Source: Bacillota bacterium | Lineage (GTDB): Bacteria; Bacillota; Clostridia; Lachnospirales; Lachnospiraceae | Direction: 5' to 3' | Length of the DNA stretch: 64,000 nucleotides | Assembly: GCA_023410575.1 (NCBI GenBank) | Contig: JAEYPP010000005.1 | Coordinates: 43,392 to 107,391, forward strand | Program-made: the position numbers and the translations under genes | In this document: one piece after another, positions 53,383-61,977 of the stretch | Layout of the letters: each line of letters opens with the position of its first letter | How positions within the stretch are numbered: position 1 is the first letter of the stretch | Notes under the pieces: model-generated | What the model saw: only the letters and a program-made list of their open reading frames with translations | The model's database searches: none | Told to the model about the DNA's origin: nothing

Positions 53383-54444
53383 CTACTTTACATTACGGGT
53401 AAATGCTGATTGAATTAACTTTTCTACTAATTGCTGTTTTGCAATCCCCTTTGCTTCCCAAAGCATCGGATACATGCTAATCGCAGTAAATCCTGGTAAC
53501 GTATTAATTTCATTAAATACTACTTCATTCGTATCCTCTGTTACAAAAAAATCGACTCTCGCTAATCCAAATCCATCTACCGCTTTAAAAATTCGAATTG
53601 CGCTTTCTCGTACCTTTGCTTCTACACCATCCACTAATTCAGGAGAAATTATAGTTCTACTCGCTGCATTATGATATTTTGCTTCATAATCATAAAACTC
53701 ACTTGCTGATAAAATCTCGCCAACACCAGAAGCTTTTACATCTTGACCACCAAGAATCGCACACTCGATTTCTCGACCAACAATTGTTTCTTCTACTAGA
53801 ATTTTACGGTCATGTTGAGCTGCTTCTTTTAAACCCATAATTAATTCCTCACGATTATGAGCCTTTGAAACTCCCTTCGAAGAACCAGCATTGGATGGTT
53901 TAATAAAAACAGGATATGGTAGAGTCTCTTCTACTCGTCTAATTACTGTTTCTATCTGACTTAATTCCTTAGAAATTACCCCTACATACTTTGCTTGACG
54001 AATTCCAAGCGAATCCACAATAATTTTTGTAAAAATTTTATCCATGGAAACTGCACTTGCTAACACTCCACAACCAACATAAGGAATTCCGGAAAGTTCT
54101 AGTAATCCCTGAACGGTTCCATCTTCACCATTTAAACCATGTAACACCGGAAATACAACATCAAGTTTGCGCTGTGTTATTTTATTTCCTTCTATAATTA
54201 AAACTGCTTGTTGCTCTCTATCTGGTGATATTATAGCATTTGTTCCAACTGCTCTCCATGAACCATTCTCAAGCGCCTCGATATTAGGAACGAATAGCCA
54301 TTTCCCCTCTTTCGTAATTCCAATTAGAATTATATCATAATACTCTTGATTTATATTTTTAATTACTGTTGTGGCTGATATACAAGATACCTCATGCTCT
54401 GATGAACTTCCTCCAAACAGTACTGCAATTGTTTTCTTATCCAT
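53383..54444 (-). CDS. ddl: D-alanine--D-alanine ligase
   Basis: 353 residues from ATG 54442-54444 (MDKKTIAVLFGGSSSEHEVS); the frame reaches 54480 but no ribosome binding site is seen there, and even at 54444 the site is weak (AAGGG). ATP-grasp motifs follow: FPVLHGLNGEDGTVQG, PVFIKPSNAGSSKGVSK, AILGG, and FNEINTLPGFTAISMYP. It joins two D-Ala for the pentapeptide end. I cannot exclude D-Ala/D-Ser preference. Confidence 0.93.
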   Translation of the reverse strand: MDKKTIAVLFGGSSSEHEVSCISATTVIKNINQEYYDIILIGITKEGKWLFVPNIEALENGSWRAVGTNAIISPDREQQAVLIIEGNKITQRKLDVVFPVLHGLNGEDGTVQGLLELSGIPYVGCGVLASAVSMDKIFTKIIVDSLGIRQAKYVGVISKELSQIETVIRRVEETLPYPVFIKPSNAGSSKGVSKAHNREELIMGLKEAAQHDRKILVEETIVGREIECAILGGQDVKASGVGEILSASEFYDYEAKYHNAASRTIISPELVDGVEAKVRESAIRIFKAVDGFGLARVDFFVTEDTNEVVFNEINTLPGFTAISMYPMLWEAKGIAKQQLVEKLIQSAFTRNVK

Positions 54445-54645
54445 GTTTACACCCTTTCTGTCAATCCTAAGAAAATGCATTTTGATATACCTTATTCATT
54501 TTACACTTTATTGGTTAATTATTCAACTCAAATTACGAAAAGGCACAGTTGATGTTTATCCTTCCCGTAAGAATTTCTACTGCTTTGTATACCCCTAATA
54601 TATTTGACTATACTATAGTTAATAAATACATAAAGGAGCTACAAT

Positions 54646-55359
54646 ATGAAAGAAATGAAGAATTTTTATTATAAACTTTTTCAATCAGCTAACTCACCAA
54701 AAAAAATTTTCTTAACCATTCTAATTCCATTTGCCTTAACTTTCTGTGCAACTTTATATATCTTAGCAGGTGTCATGGTTGCTGCGATGGGATCAAAACC
54801 TCTCACTACTTTAGATACCACTCTTCAAGAAGGAGTATCAGAAAACATTTTACGTCTTCATGTGATTGCTAATAGTGATACAAAAGAAGATCAGGAAACT
54901 AAGTTAAAAGTAAAAGACATTATTGTTGCATACCTTCAGTCCAATCTAAAGGATGTGCATACAAAAGAAGAGGCACTTTCCTTATTATCGAACCACATAG
55001 TTGAACTAAAGAATATAGCAACCAACTACTTACGTGAACTTGGCTATACTTACGAAGTAGAAGTAAGTGTTGGACCAGCCTATTTTCCAATTAAAACTTA
55101 TGGTGATATCACTCTTTTAGCTGGAGAGTATGATGCTCTTCGTATTAAACTAGGAGATGCAGTCGGAAAAAACTGGTGGTGTATTATCTTTCCCACATTA
55201 TGTTATGTTGATACTACTTATCAAGTTGTTCCAGAAGAATCAAAGGAGGAACTTCAACAACTCCTTACCCAGGACGAGTATAATTCCATTATAACCAAAA
55301 AAGAGGCAAAAGTAGTTGTAAAATTTAAACTTCTTGATTGGCTTAAGGATCTTCTATAA
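54646..55359 (+). CDS. spoIIR: Stage II sporulation protein R
   Basis: 237 residues: a membrane/signal segment (about 21-44) and the SpoIIR domain (ILRLHVIANSDTKEDQETKLKVKD in part, EVSVGPAYFPIKTYGDITL, GKNWWCIIFPTLCYVD). SpoIIR is secreted from the forespore and triggers SpoIIGA to process pro-sigma-E. AAAGGAG precedes the ATG. It is monocistronic and probably sigma-F controlled, though I could not place a convincing sigma-F promoter. Confidence 0.92.
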   Translation: MKEMKNFYYKLFQSANSPKKIFLTILIPFALTFCATLYILAGVMVAAMGSKPLTTLDTTLQEGVSENILRLHVIANSDTKEDQETKLKVKDIIVAYLQSNLKDVHTKEEALSLLSNHIVELKNIATNYLRELGYTYEVEVSVGPAYFPIKTYGDITLLAGEYDALRIKLGDAVGKNWWCIIFPTLCYVDTTYQVVPEESKEELQQLLTQDEYNSIITKKEAKVVVKFKLLDWLKDLL

Positions 55360-55485
55360 ATAAATAACGGTATGCTAATAAAACATTCTTGCAAATGTAA
55401 AGTACCCCTTTTATAATAGTACTAATTATAAAGAGTTTCATTACGTTTAGCTAGGTGAGAAAGCTAAATTAACAAAGGAGTTTCT

Positions 55486-56355
55486 ATGGATTTTATTACT
55501 TTAAAAGCATATGCAAAAATTAATTTAGCGCTAGATGTAATTGGAAAACGTCCAGATGGGTATCACGACGTTCGAATGATAATGCAGACCATTAAGCTTT
55601 ACGATAAAGTGTCGATGAAACGTACTAATACTACAGATATTTCAATTAAGACAAATCTGCACTATCTTCCTACGAATGAAAGCAATATCGTATATGCTGC
55701 TGCTAAATTATTTAAAGAGACTTATCATATTAACGATGGTTTATACATTAACTTAGAAAAGAAAATCCCTGTCGCTGCTGGAATGGCAGGTGGTAGTTCC
55801 GATGCAGCTGCAACATTATGGGGATTAAATACTTTATTTGATACGAAAGCTCCTATCGAGGAACTCATGGAACTAGGGCTTAAATTAGGTGCAGATGTTC
55901 CCTATTGTCTTCTACGTGGAACAGCTCTTTCCGAAGGCATTGGTGAAATACTAACCCCATTGCCTGCTGTTCCTAACTTATACTGTCTTATTGTAAAACC
56001 TCCTGTCAGTGTATCAACTAAATTTGTCTATGAAAATCTTGATTTAACTAAAGCTGAAAATCATCCTGACGTAGATGGGATGATAGAAGCAATAAAGTCA
56101 GAAGATGTCAACGGAATCACTTCCCGGCTTGGCAATATATTAGAGACTGTAACTTTAAAAGCTCATCCTGAAATTATTACGATTAAGGAAACGATGTTAT
56201 CCTATGGTGCACGCAACTCATTAATGTCCGGTTCTGGACCAACCGTATTTGGATTATTTGATGACTTAACAATGGCAGAAAAAGCATTTTATGCCTTTAA
56301 AGTTGGACCATTTGGAAAACAGTCCTATTTAACGACATTTTTTCATGAAAAATAG
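55486..56355 (+). CDS. ispE: 4-diphosphocytidyl-2-C-methyl-D-erythritol kinase
   Basis: 289 residues of the GHMP kinase fold: LKAYAKINLALDVIGKRPDG at the N terminus, the ATP loop PVAAGMAGGSSDAAATL, LGADVPYCLLRGTA and the C-terminal MSGSGPTVFGLF. It phosphorylates CDP-ME in the MEP isoprenoid pathway. AAAGGAG precedes the ATG. It is followed by two hairpins. Confidence 0.95.
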   Translation: MDFITLKAYAKINLALDVIGKRPDGYHDVRMIMQTIKLYDKVSMKRTNTTDISIKTNLHYLPTNESNIVYAAAKLFKETYHINDGLYINLEKKIPVAAGMAGGSSDAAATLWGLNTLFDTKAPIEELMELGLKLGADVPYCLLRGTALSEGIGEILTPLPAVPNLYCLIVKPPVSVSTKFVYENLDLTKAENHPDVDGMIEAIKSEDVNGITSRLGNILETVTLKAHPEIITIKETMLSYGARNSLMSGSGPTVFGLFDDLTMAEKAFYAFKVGPFGKQSYLTTFFHEK

Positions 56356-56406
56356 AAGAATAAAACGCGCTTGTGCGCATAGTTTCGTCCTTTCTTTTTG
56401 ACGCAT

Positions 56407-56450
56407 TGTTCTGTAATAGGAAGTTCTGAGAACTTTCCTATTACAGAACA
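56407..56450. repeat. Palindromic element, family 2 (copy 2)
   Basis: TGTTCTGTAATAGGAA pairs with TTTCCTATTACAGAACA. The central 26 bp match those of the element at 29012-29047. It lies in the 376-bp gap between ispE and the SPOCS gene; downstream of the terminator the gap (56498-56731) shows nothing obvious. Confidence 0.65.
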
Positions 56451-56453
56451 AAA

Positions 56454-56497
56454 GAAGGTTCAAAGTATACTTATGTTTACTTTGAACCTCTTTTTTA
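56454..56497 (+). terminator. Terminator of ispE
   Basis: GAGGTTCAAAGTAAAC-type arms (GAAGGTTCAAAGTATAC at 56454-56470 with GTTTACTTTGAACCTC at 56475-56490) are followed by a seven-T run. Confidence 0.85.
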
Positions 56498-56731
56498 TAT
56501 TTTATAAATTTACCACTTCTAAATCAAAAGAATGACCAGAATAGATGATTGCTGGTGCTGTTCCTCCGTGCTATAAAGTAATTATTGCAGTAGCCTCAAC
56601 TACTACAGGTATTACTAATTTTTAATCGGCAATAAAATAAATGTCATATCAGCTAACTCATAGACATATATTATGTTAGACACATCGTGGGACACACGCA
56701 TAATGAATAAGACTAGCAAGGAGGGAGTTAC

Positions 56732-58303
56732 TTGGAACTCATAACGAAAAATATACATATGAATAAGTTAAAATGTAAGAGCAACTTACAAGTGACCTTT
56801 GATGATGATTTTAATGTACCGGATACGAAACCGGATATTAGTAAGTTGATTAAGACACAAGGAGAAATCAAATTTACAGATCAAAAGATTAATAATTGGA
56901 AACTTTACGTAAGTGGTTTCTTGTGTTTTCAGTTGTTATACTTGAGCGATGAGACAACCCAACCAGTCCATTGCCTGCAAGGACAGATTCCATTTGAAGA
57001 AATCATCAATCTTAATGATTCCTGCAATCAGGATACAAGCACAATAAAATATGAGATTGAAGACATTACAACCAATATTATAAACTCAAGGAAACTGAGT
57101 TTAAAAGCATTAGTACGCCTCTGTGTTTTAGTAGAAGACATTTATGATGAAGAAAGTGCTATCTCTGTCGATGCAGAACCAGACGTTCAATCTATGATAA
57201 AAAACATCGATGTTACGAACTTGGCAGTAAATAAAAAGGATAACTATCGTTTCCGTGATGAGATTGTACTTCCATCGGGTAAGAGTTGTATCTCCGAGAT
57301 TCTTTACAGTAATGTAGAGCTTAAAAATGTGGAAGTTCGGTTATTAACTGATAAGTTTTTAGCCAAAGGAGAACTCTCTGTGTTCATTCTATATACGGGG
57401 GATAGTGAAAACAGCCCGATGGAATACTATGAAACCGAACTTCCTTTCAGTAGCACAATTGATTGTAATGGTTGCACTGAGGACATGACTCCTAATATTT
57501 CACTCGATCTTGTTGGCCGCAATGTTTCTGTAAAACCTGATTCGGATGGCGAAGAGCGTATCGTTGATTTGGAAGCTATTCTAGAATTGGTAATTAAGAT
57601 TTACGAAGAGACCCAGATGCAGATACTTCAAGATGTTTACTCTCCAATACGTGAGATTACACCTGTCTATAAAGAAGCTCAGTATGAAAATCTTTTAATG
57701 CGTAATAGCAATAAAGCCCGCGTGACGGATCGTATTAGAATTGAGGATAATAGTCCTCGTTTACTTCAGATTTGTTATGGCAGCGGAAACGTCAAAATAG
57801 ATGATGTTGAGATGATTGAGAATGGATTACAAGTAGATGGTGTAATAGATATAAGTATACTCTATATCTCAGCAGATGATACACAACCTCTTCAGGCAAT
57901 TCAATCCTCTGTTCCTTTTACTCAGGTAATAGAAATTAAAGATATAAAACCAGACAGTATCTATGAAGTTACTCCTAATATAGAACAGATTAATGTTATG
58001 ATGCTAGATACTCAAGAGGTGGAAGTTAAAGCTAGCATTGTTCTCAATGTAATCGTCTTTGATAAGTTAACAGAATCATTTATTATTGATTTTAAAGAAG
58101 AGCCTATGGATTTTGATAAACTCCAAGAAGAGCCTGGAATGGTAGGTTACATAGTGAAACCAGGGGATACCTTATGGAAAATTGCAAAGCGATATCATAC
58201 AACCGTATCAGCAATTATGGATGTCAATAATTTAGAATCTGACTTAATCTATCCTGGAGATCATCTACTCATAGTCAAAGAATTGGAACCTAGATTTGCA
58301 TAA
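56732..58303 (+). CDS. SPOCS/DUF3794 repeat protein with C-terminal LysM
   Basis: 523 residues. Several DUF3794 (SPOCS) repeats fill residues ~1-460, seen as repeated phrases such as FNVPDTKPDISKLIKTQGEI, LPFSSTIDC and VPFTQVIEI. A LysM peptidoglycan-binding motif closes the protein (YIVKPGDTLWKIAKRYHTTV and NNLESDLIYPGDHLLI). Such proteins are associated with the spore coat/cortex of clostridia. The start is TTG (56732-56734), with AAGGAGGGAG upstream. It is monocistronic and ends 7 bp before a palindromic element. Confidence 0.85.
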   Translation: MELITKNIHMNKLKCKSNLQVTFDDDFNVPDTKPDISKLIKTQGEIKFTDQKINNWKLYVSGFLCFQLLYLSDETTQPVHCLQGQIPFEEIINLNDSCNQDTSTIKYEIEDITTNIINSRKLSLKALVRLCVLVEDIYDEESAISVDAEPDVQSMIKNIDVTNLAVNKKDNYRFRDEIVLPSGKSCISEILYSNVELKNVEVRLLTDKFLAKGELSVFILYTGDSENSPMEYYETELPFSSTIDCNGCTEDMTPNISLDLVGRNVSVKPDSDGEERIVDLEAILELVIKIYEETQMQILQDVYSPIREITPVYKEAQYENLLMRNSNKARVTDRIRIEDNSPRLLQICYGSGNVKIDDVEMIENGLQVDGVIDISILYISADDTQPLQAIQSSVPFTQVIEIKDIKPDSIYEVTPNIEQINVMMLDTQEVEVKASIVLNVIVFDKLTESFIIDFKEEPMDFDKLQEEPGMVGYIVKPGDTLWKIAKRYHTTVSAIMDVNNLESDLIYPGDHLLIVKELEPRFA

Positions 58304-58310
58304 CGTGAAA

Positions 58311-58480
58311 GGGGCTGTTGCACTAACTGAATATTGTATACAAGAATGAAGGGCGATGGTATTTTTCGGAGTGCCTTACAAGTCCCCACACGCACTTTGT
58401 GGGGCTTGTGAGCGTAGCGCGCCAAAGAAAATATACCATCGCCCTTCATTCTTTTTTCATACTGCCCTTAGTGCGACAGA
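58311..58480. repeat. Palindromic element, family 1 (copy 3, inverted)
   Basis: Outer arms are GGGGCTGTTGCACTAA on the left and TTAGTGCGACAG on the right. The inner stem 58351-58362 pairs perfectly with 58433-58444. The core (58363-58432) is the reverse complement of the one at 40.5 kb (TTCGGAGTGCC, ACAAGTCCCCACA, GCGTAGCGCGCC). Read on the minus strand it aligns with copy 2 along almost its whole length. Confidence 0.8.
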
Positions 58481-58488
58481 CAATCTTA

Positions 58489-59082
58489 TTATTCTAAAGT
58501 TCCGTCTTTCCAATTTTTCATCTTCTGACGTGTTGCTTCTAATGTTTGCTTACAAATATCAGGAAGTTCATCTCCCCATGCCTTTGTTGCTTGCCCAAAA
58601 CCTTTTTCGATTGCTGCAAGTAACTCATCTGCTTTACTAGAGTCATTCCCTGCTAGTGCCTTTGCAAATGAAACTAGACGCTCTGAAGTTTGTTCCACAC
58701 CCCAATATCCATCTTCTGCGATATCCTTTCTCGCTTGTTCTTGAGTTTCGGCATCCACTTGAAGATTTCCACCACGTAAAAATGCAAAGATATCCAACGA
58801 TTTATTATAGGTCTGTCCCTGTTTTGTCATCATCTTCTCAACTAAAGAACGTAATTGAGACATTCTTTGTTCTGCATCTGCTTTTAACTTATTAATTGTT
58901 GCAGTGTCTCTTTTTTCTGTTACTTCTATCTCACTTTTTTGGAATGTAGCAGCTGTATCTTCTGTTTGCTTTGTTGTCTTTCTTATACTCGCATCTGTTT
59001 GCTTTGTTGTCTCTTTCACATTTGTACTCTGAGCTTCTGTCACCGAATATGATGCTGTTTTATTTACTCCATAAATGCTCAT
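58489..59082 (-). CDS. Hypothetical 197-residue protein
   Basis: No family recognised. The first ~65 residues are Thr/Lys/Glu-rich and look disordered (TKQTDASIRKTTKQTED contains a short repeat). The rest is helical, with a well-formed core: RMSQLRSLVEKMMTKQG, AFLRGGNLQVD, QEQARKDIAEDGYWGVEQTS and ADELLAAIEKGFGQA. There is no signal peptide or membrane segment. AAGGAGGG precedes the ATG, so it is probably expressed. It is monocistronic. Confidence 0.75.
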   Translation of the reverse strand: MSIYGVNKTASYSVTEAQSTNVKETTKQTDASIRKTTKQTEDTAATFQKSEIEVTEKRDTATINKLKADAEQRMSQLRSLVEKMMTKQGQTYNKSLDIFAFLRGGNLQVDAETQEQARKDIAEDGYWGVEQTSERLVSFAKALAGNDSSKADELLAAIEKGFGQATKAWGDELPDICKQTLEATRQKMKNWKDGTLE

Positions 59083-59195
59083 ACTTTACCCTCCTTGGTT
59101 AATAGCAATCCATTAAGTGTTTATTAGTTACCTATAAAAATGATTTCTATTTTATGTATCGGCATTTATTTGTAAATATTAATGGATATTAGAAT

Positions 59196-59948
59196 TTATT
59201 TCACATAATTTGTAAGAGCATGTAATATACCACTTCTTGTTCTTTCAGCAAATATATGATGAATAGGTTCATTAATATCATAAAGCAAATGTGCATCTGA
59301 GTTGGAGATAACATTACAGCGTAGTATATATGGATTCGTTCGTTGAATTTCATGTAGCTTACTCATGTTTTTTACCTCAACACAAGTAAACTGACTATCA
59401 ATTGATATAAATCCAAGATTTGATAATAAACTATTTGAATTCTTATCGATATGTGCAGGTATCATAATACCATGAAATTCTTGCATCAAATGAAAAACTT
59501 GATCAAATGAAATTGTAGTAGCGTTAATCAATAAGTATGGCTCATGTTGTAGAATTTCTTCATCTTCATTAACTACTAATTGTTCTCCGAAGATTGTCTT
59601 ATTATTCTCAATCTTAATCAGCTTGTCATACACATATTTGTCGAATTCTAGTGCATCTGTAAGTTTTGAAAATAGACAAACAACATGAACTTCCTCCTCT
59701 GTTGTCAACTCCATTCCTGGTATTACTAATATGTCATTTTCTTCTCCTATTCGCATGGTAGGAGCACAGTTTCGACATGAATTATGATCTGTTACTGCAA
59801 TCACATCTAATCCTTTTAATTTCGCCATTCCTATGATATTCGCCGGTGTCATATCATTATCTCCACAAGGAGATAAACAAGAATGGATATGTAAATCATA
59901 ATTCAGGGGTTTCAAGCAATAACCTATGTACCAGAGCTGCAGACTCAA
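59196..59948 (-). CDS. PHP-domain metal-dependent phosphoesterase
   Basis: About 250 residues. PHP metal motifs are DLHIHSCLSPCGDNDMTP, VTDHNSCRNC, a middle PAHIDKNS and NSDAHLLYD. These enzymes hydrolyse phosphate esters (nucleotide or sugar phosphates). The start is uncertain: TTG 59948 has GGAG 9 nt upstream, while a TTG at 59915 would leave only a few residues before the first HxH. Either overlaps the DRTGG gene. It is last of five co-directional genes in the redox module. Confidence 0.8.
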   Translation of the reverse strand: MSLQLWYIGYCLKPLNYDLHIHSCLSPCGDNDMTPANIIGMAKLKGLDVIAVTDHNSCRNCAPTMRIGEENDILVIPGMELTTEEEVHVVCLFSKLTDALEFDKYVYDKLIKIENNKTIFGEQLVVNEDEEILQHEPYLLINATTISFDQVFHLMQEFHGIMIPAHIDKNSNSLLSNLGFISIDSQFTCVEVKNMSKLHEIQRTNPYILRCNVISNSDAHLLYDINEPIHHIFAERTRSGILHALTNYVK

Positions 59949-60243
59949 ATATTGGAAGCTCCGTAGATAGAACTGTTACTCCTTCCATTCTGGCACGCTC
60001 TTGTGCCGGCGCATCCAATTGAATTCCTTCCGCAAGGATAACACAAGCAGCCTCTGTTAACGTTGCTACAGCAAGTGTATTCACATTACCCATAACTGTT
60101 ACCCAAACAGCATCTGTTGGTACCCTACTCATTGCAATACTGAGTAAATCGCAGCAAAATGGTTTACTAATTGTCTGTGTAACGTTCTTTCCCTTATTTA
60201 CAACCTGGAATTCTAATTTCGTTATTAATTGTTCTACTGTCAT
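59896..60243 (-). CDS. DRTGG-domain protein (second copy)
   Basis: 115 residues. A DRTGG-like alpha/beta domain: CCDLLSIAMSRVPTDAVWVTVMGNVNTLAVATLTEAACVI (only partly quoted as motif: VTVMGN, NTLAVA, ACVILAEG). DRTGG domains bind small ligands and occur near phosphotransferases and CBS domains; the ligand here is unknown. Its ATG overlaps the preceding stop (4 bp). It is a distant relative of the first DRTGG protein of the operon. Confidence 0.72.
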   Translation of the reverse strand: MTVEQLITKLEFQVVNKGKNVTQTISKPFCCDLLSIAMSRVPTDAVWVTVMGNVNTLAVATLTEAACVILAEGIQLDAPAQERARMEGVTVLSTELPIFESAALVHRLLLETPEL

Positions 60244-61520
60244 ATATCCTCCTTATTCAAGCCATTGGATAGTTGTATCATCTTCTCTCTAAATATATGG
60301 ATACAATCTGTCTCATTAGCCACCCCTCTTACAATATCCTCTGCAAGTGCTTTACAATTTGGAGCGCCACATGAACCACAATCTAGACCTGGAAATGTCT
60401 CCATTAGTCCTTCTAACTTTGCCATCATGTTAATACTCTCAGATAAATTTTCTCCCAACGTAAACACTGGTTCATATTCCACTTCTGTATCCCACAATAA
60501 ATCCTTTTCTTCAATTGTTGAATGATTTCTTGCAACAGGCATATATTTACGAAGGCGCTTCAGTTTAACCTTTGCTACATAAGGATTCTCAACTGTTAAT
60601 ACACCTCCAACGCAACCACCACTACATGCATTGAGTTCAATAAATTCAAGGTTGGAAAACTTTTGATCCTCCATATCTTCTAAAACACGTATCACATTTT
60701 CGATTCCATCTGCAGCTAAATAACTTTCTGATAGTAGTCCACTTGCTTCTCCGCCACTGGAACCCCAACTAATACCGATTTTTCCACCTGTTACTAAATC
60801 CTCTAATTCATCCTCCTTCGCTACATCAGTCATATGTTTTATCAGTATCGGATAGACCTTCTTCATAGCTAAGACGCCATCTACCTCACTATGAGCATAT
60901 CCAAGGGGATAGCGTACTGCTGTAACCTTGGCTGGACACGGTGAGATGAAAAAGATTCCTATCTTTTCAGAAGGTAATCCTGTCTTTTTTATTGCTTCCT
61001 TACGTGCCACCAAAGCAGCAATATCAATAGGAGGCTTTAACGGTAGTAGATGTTCTAAAAGATTAGGAAATCTTACACGAATTAATCGAGTAACGGATGG
61101 GCATGCAGTGCTAATAATTGGCCACTTTTCTTTATGTTGTTCAACATAGGTTCTAGAATATGAGGATAATACCTCTGCTGCACCACTAACCTCATATACA
61201 TCATCAAAACCCATTCGCTTCAATGCATTTAATACGATATTGATGTCTTCAAGATTATTCATTTGTGCATATAGACTTGGTGCTGGAAGTGCAATTGTAT
61301 ATTGAAACTGCTGTAACATATCTAAGCTATCATATATCGCTTTTTTCGCATGATGTTTGCATATACGGATGCATTCACCACAATCAATGCAAAACTCCTT
61401 TTTTATCATTGCCTTTCCATTGCGCACCCGAATTGCTTCCGTCGGACATCTTTTAATGCAATTGATACATCCTACACATAAATTCTCTTGTAAGCGTACA
61501 GCAGTAAAAAACTTTCCCAT
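60240..61520 (-). CDS. FeFe-hydrogenase-like iron-sulfur protein (sensor-type)
   Basis: 426 residues from ATG 61518-61520 (GGGAGGT upstream). Two N-terminal [4Fe-4S] motifs (C15, C18, C21, C25 and C44, C47, C50, C54), a hydrogenase large-subunit-like body with STACPSVTRLI, ISPCPAKVTAV and LNACSGGCVGG in place of the canonical H-cluster motifs, and a C-terminal Fe-S domain (CGSCGAPNCKALAEDI). The first motif has one Cys where active hydrogenases have two, so catalytic H2 turnover is doubtful. A redox-sensing or H-cluster-derived role is likely. Neighbouring ATPase and DRTGG genes support signalling. Confidence 0.78.
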   Translation of the reverse strand: MGKFFTAVRLQENLCVGCINCIKRCPTEAIRVRNGKAMIKKEFCIDCGECIRICKHHAKKAIYDSLDMLQQFQYTIALPAPSLYAQMNNLEDINIVLNALKRMGFDDVYEVSGAAEVLSSYSRTYVEQHKEKWPIISTACPSVTRLIRVRFPNLLEHLLPLKPPIDIAALVARKEAIKKTGLPSEKIGIFFISPCPAKVTAVRYPLGYAHSEVDGVLAMKKVYPILIKHMTDVAKEDELEDLVTGGKIGISWGSSGGEASGLLSESYLAADGIENVIRVLEDMEDQKFSNLEFIELNACSGGCVGGVLTVENPYVAKVKLKRLRKYMPVARNHSTIEEKDLLWDTEVEYEPVFTLGENLSESINMMAKLEGLMETFPGLDCGSCGAPNCKALAEDIVRGVANETDCIHIFREKMIQLSNGLNKEDI

Positions 61521-61554
61521 ACGATACCTCCCTTCTTTCAATATCTTTCCTCAG

Positions 61555-61977
61555 TTATAACTTAACTACTATCGTTACAGTTGTTCCGACATTTATCTCT
61601 GATTCTATTTTCATAGAATCAGAATATTTCTTCATATTGGGTAATCCCATGCCTGCTCCAAAACCAAGAGCACGTACTTTATCTGGAGCAGTAGAGTAAC
61701 CAGCTTGCATAGCTAAGTCTATGTCAGCGATACCAGGGCCATGGTCTTTAAGAATTATCGTAATTTCAGTCGGGTTTAAAATAACATCAATCGCACCACC
61801 ATTTGCGTGAATCACCATGTTAATTTCTCCCTCATACATAGAAATAGCAACCTTACGTACTGCTTCAGGCTTAACTCCCATTGTCTTTAGTTTCTTTTTT
61901 ACATCACTTGATGCTTCCCCAGCTCGTGTAAAATCGTCTGCTGATATCTGATAAGTTAGCTTGATTGCTTCATTCAA
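61555..61977 (-). CDS. Anti-sigma-factor-like ATP-binding protein (HATPase_c)
   Basis: 140 residues of the GHKL fold without a histidine-kinase dimerisation domain: KVAISMYEGEINMVIHANGG (N-box), LKDHGPGIADIDLAM (G1), GFGAGMGLPNMKKYSD (G2). This is the RsbW/SpoIIAB-like class of stand-alone kinases. It overlaps the DRTGG gene by 4 bp and precedes the hydrogenase-like gene by 34 bp. The partner it phosphorylates or binds is unknown. Confidence 0.82.
   Translation of the reverse strand: MNEAIKLTYQISADDFTRAGEASSDVKKKLKTMGVKPEAVRKVAISMYEGEINMVIHANGGAIDVILNPTEITIILKDHGPGIADIDLAMQAGYSTAPDKVRALGFGAGMGLPNMKKYSDSMKIESEINVGTTVTIVVKL

Noticed and set aside
54445..54480. Longer Ddl start
   Set aside because: The extra 12 residues are not typical of Ddl and the upstream ATG lacks a Shine-Dalgarno.
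6895..58480. Palindromic elements as complete insertion sequences
   Set aside because: Too short (about 110-175 bp), no transposase frame, and no target duplications evident at the ends.
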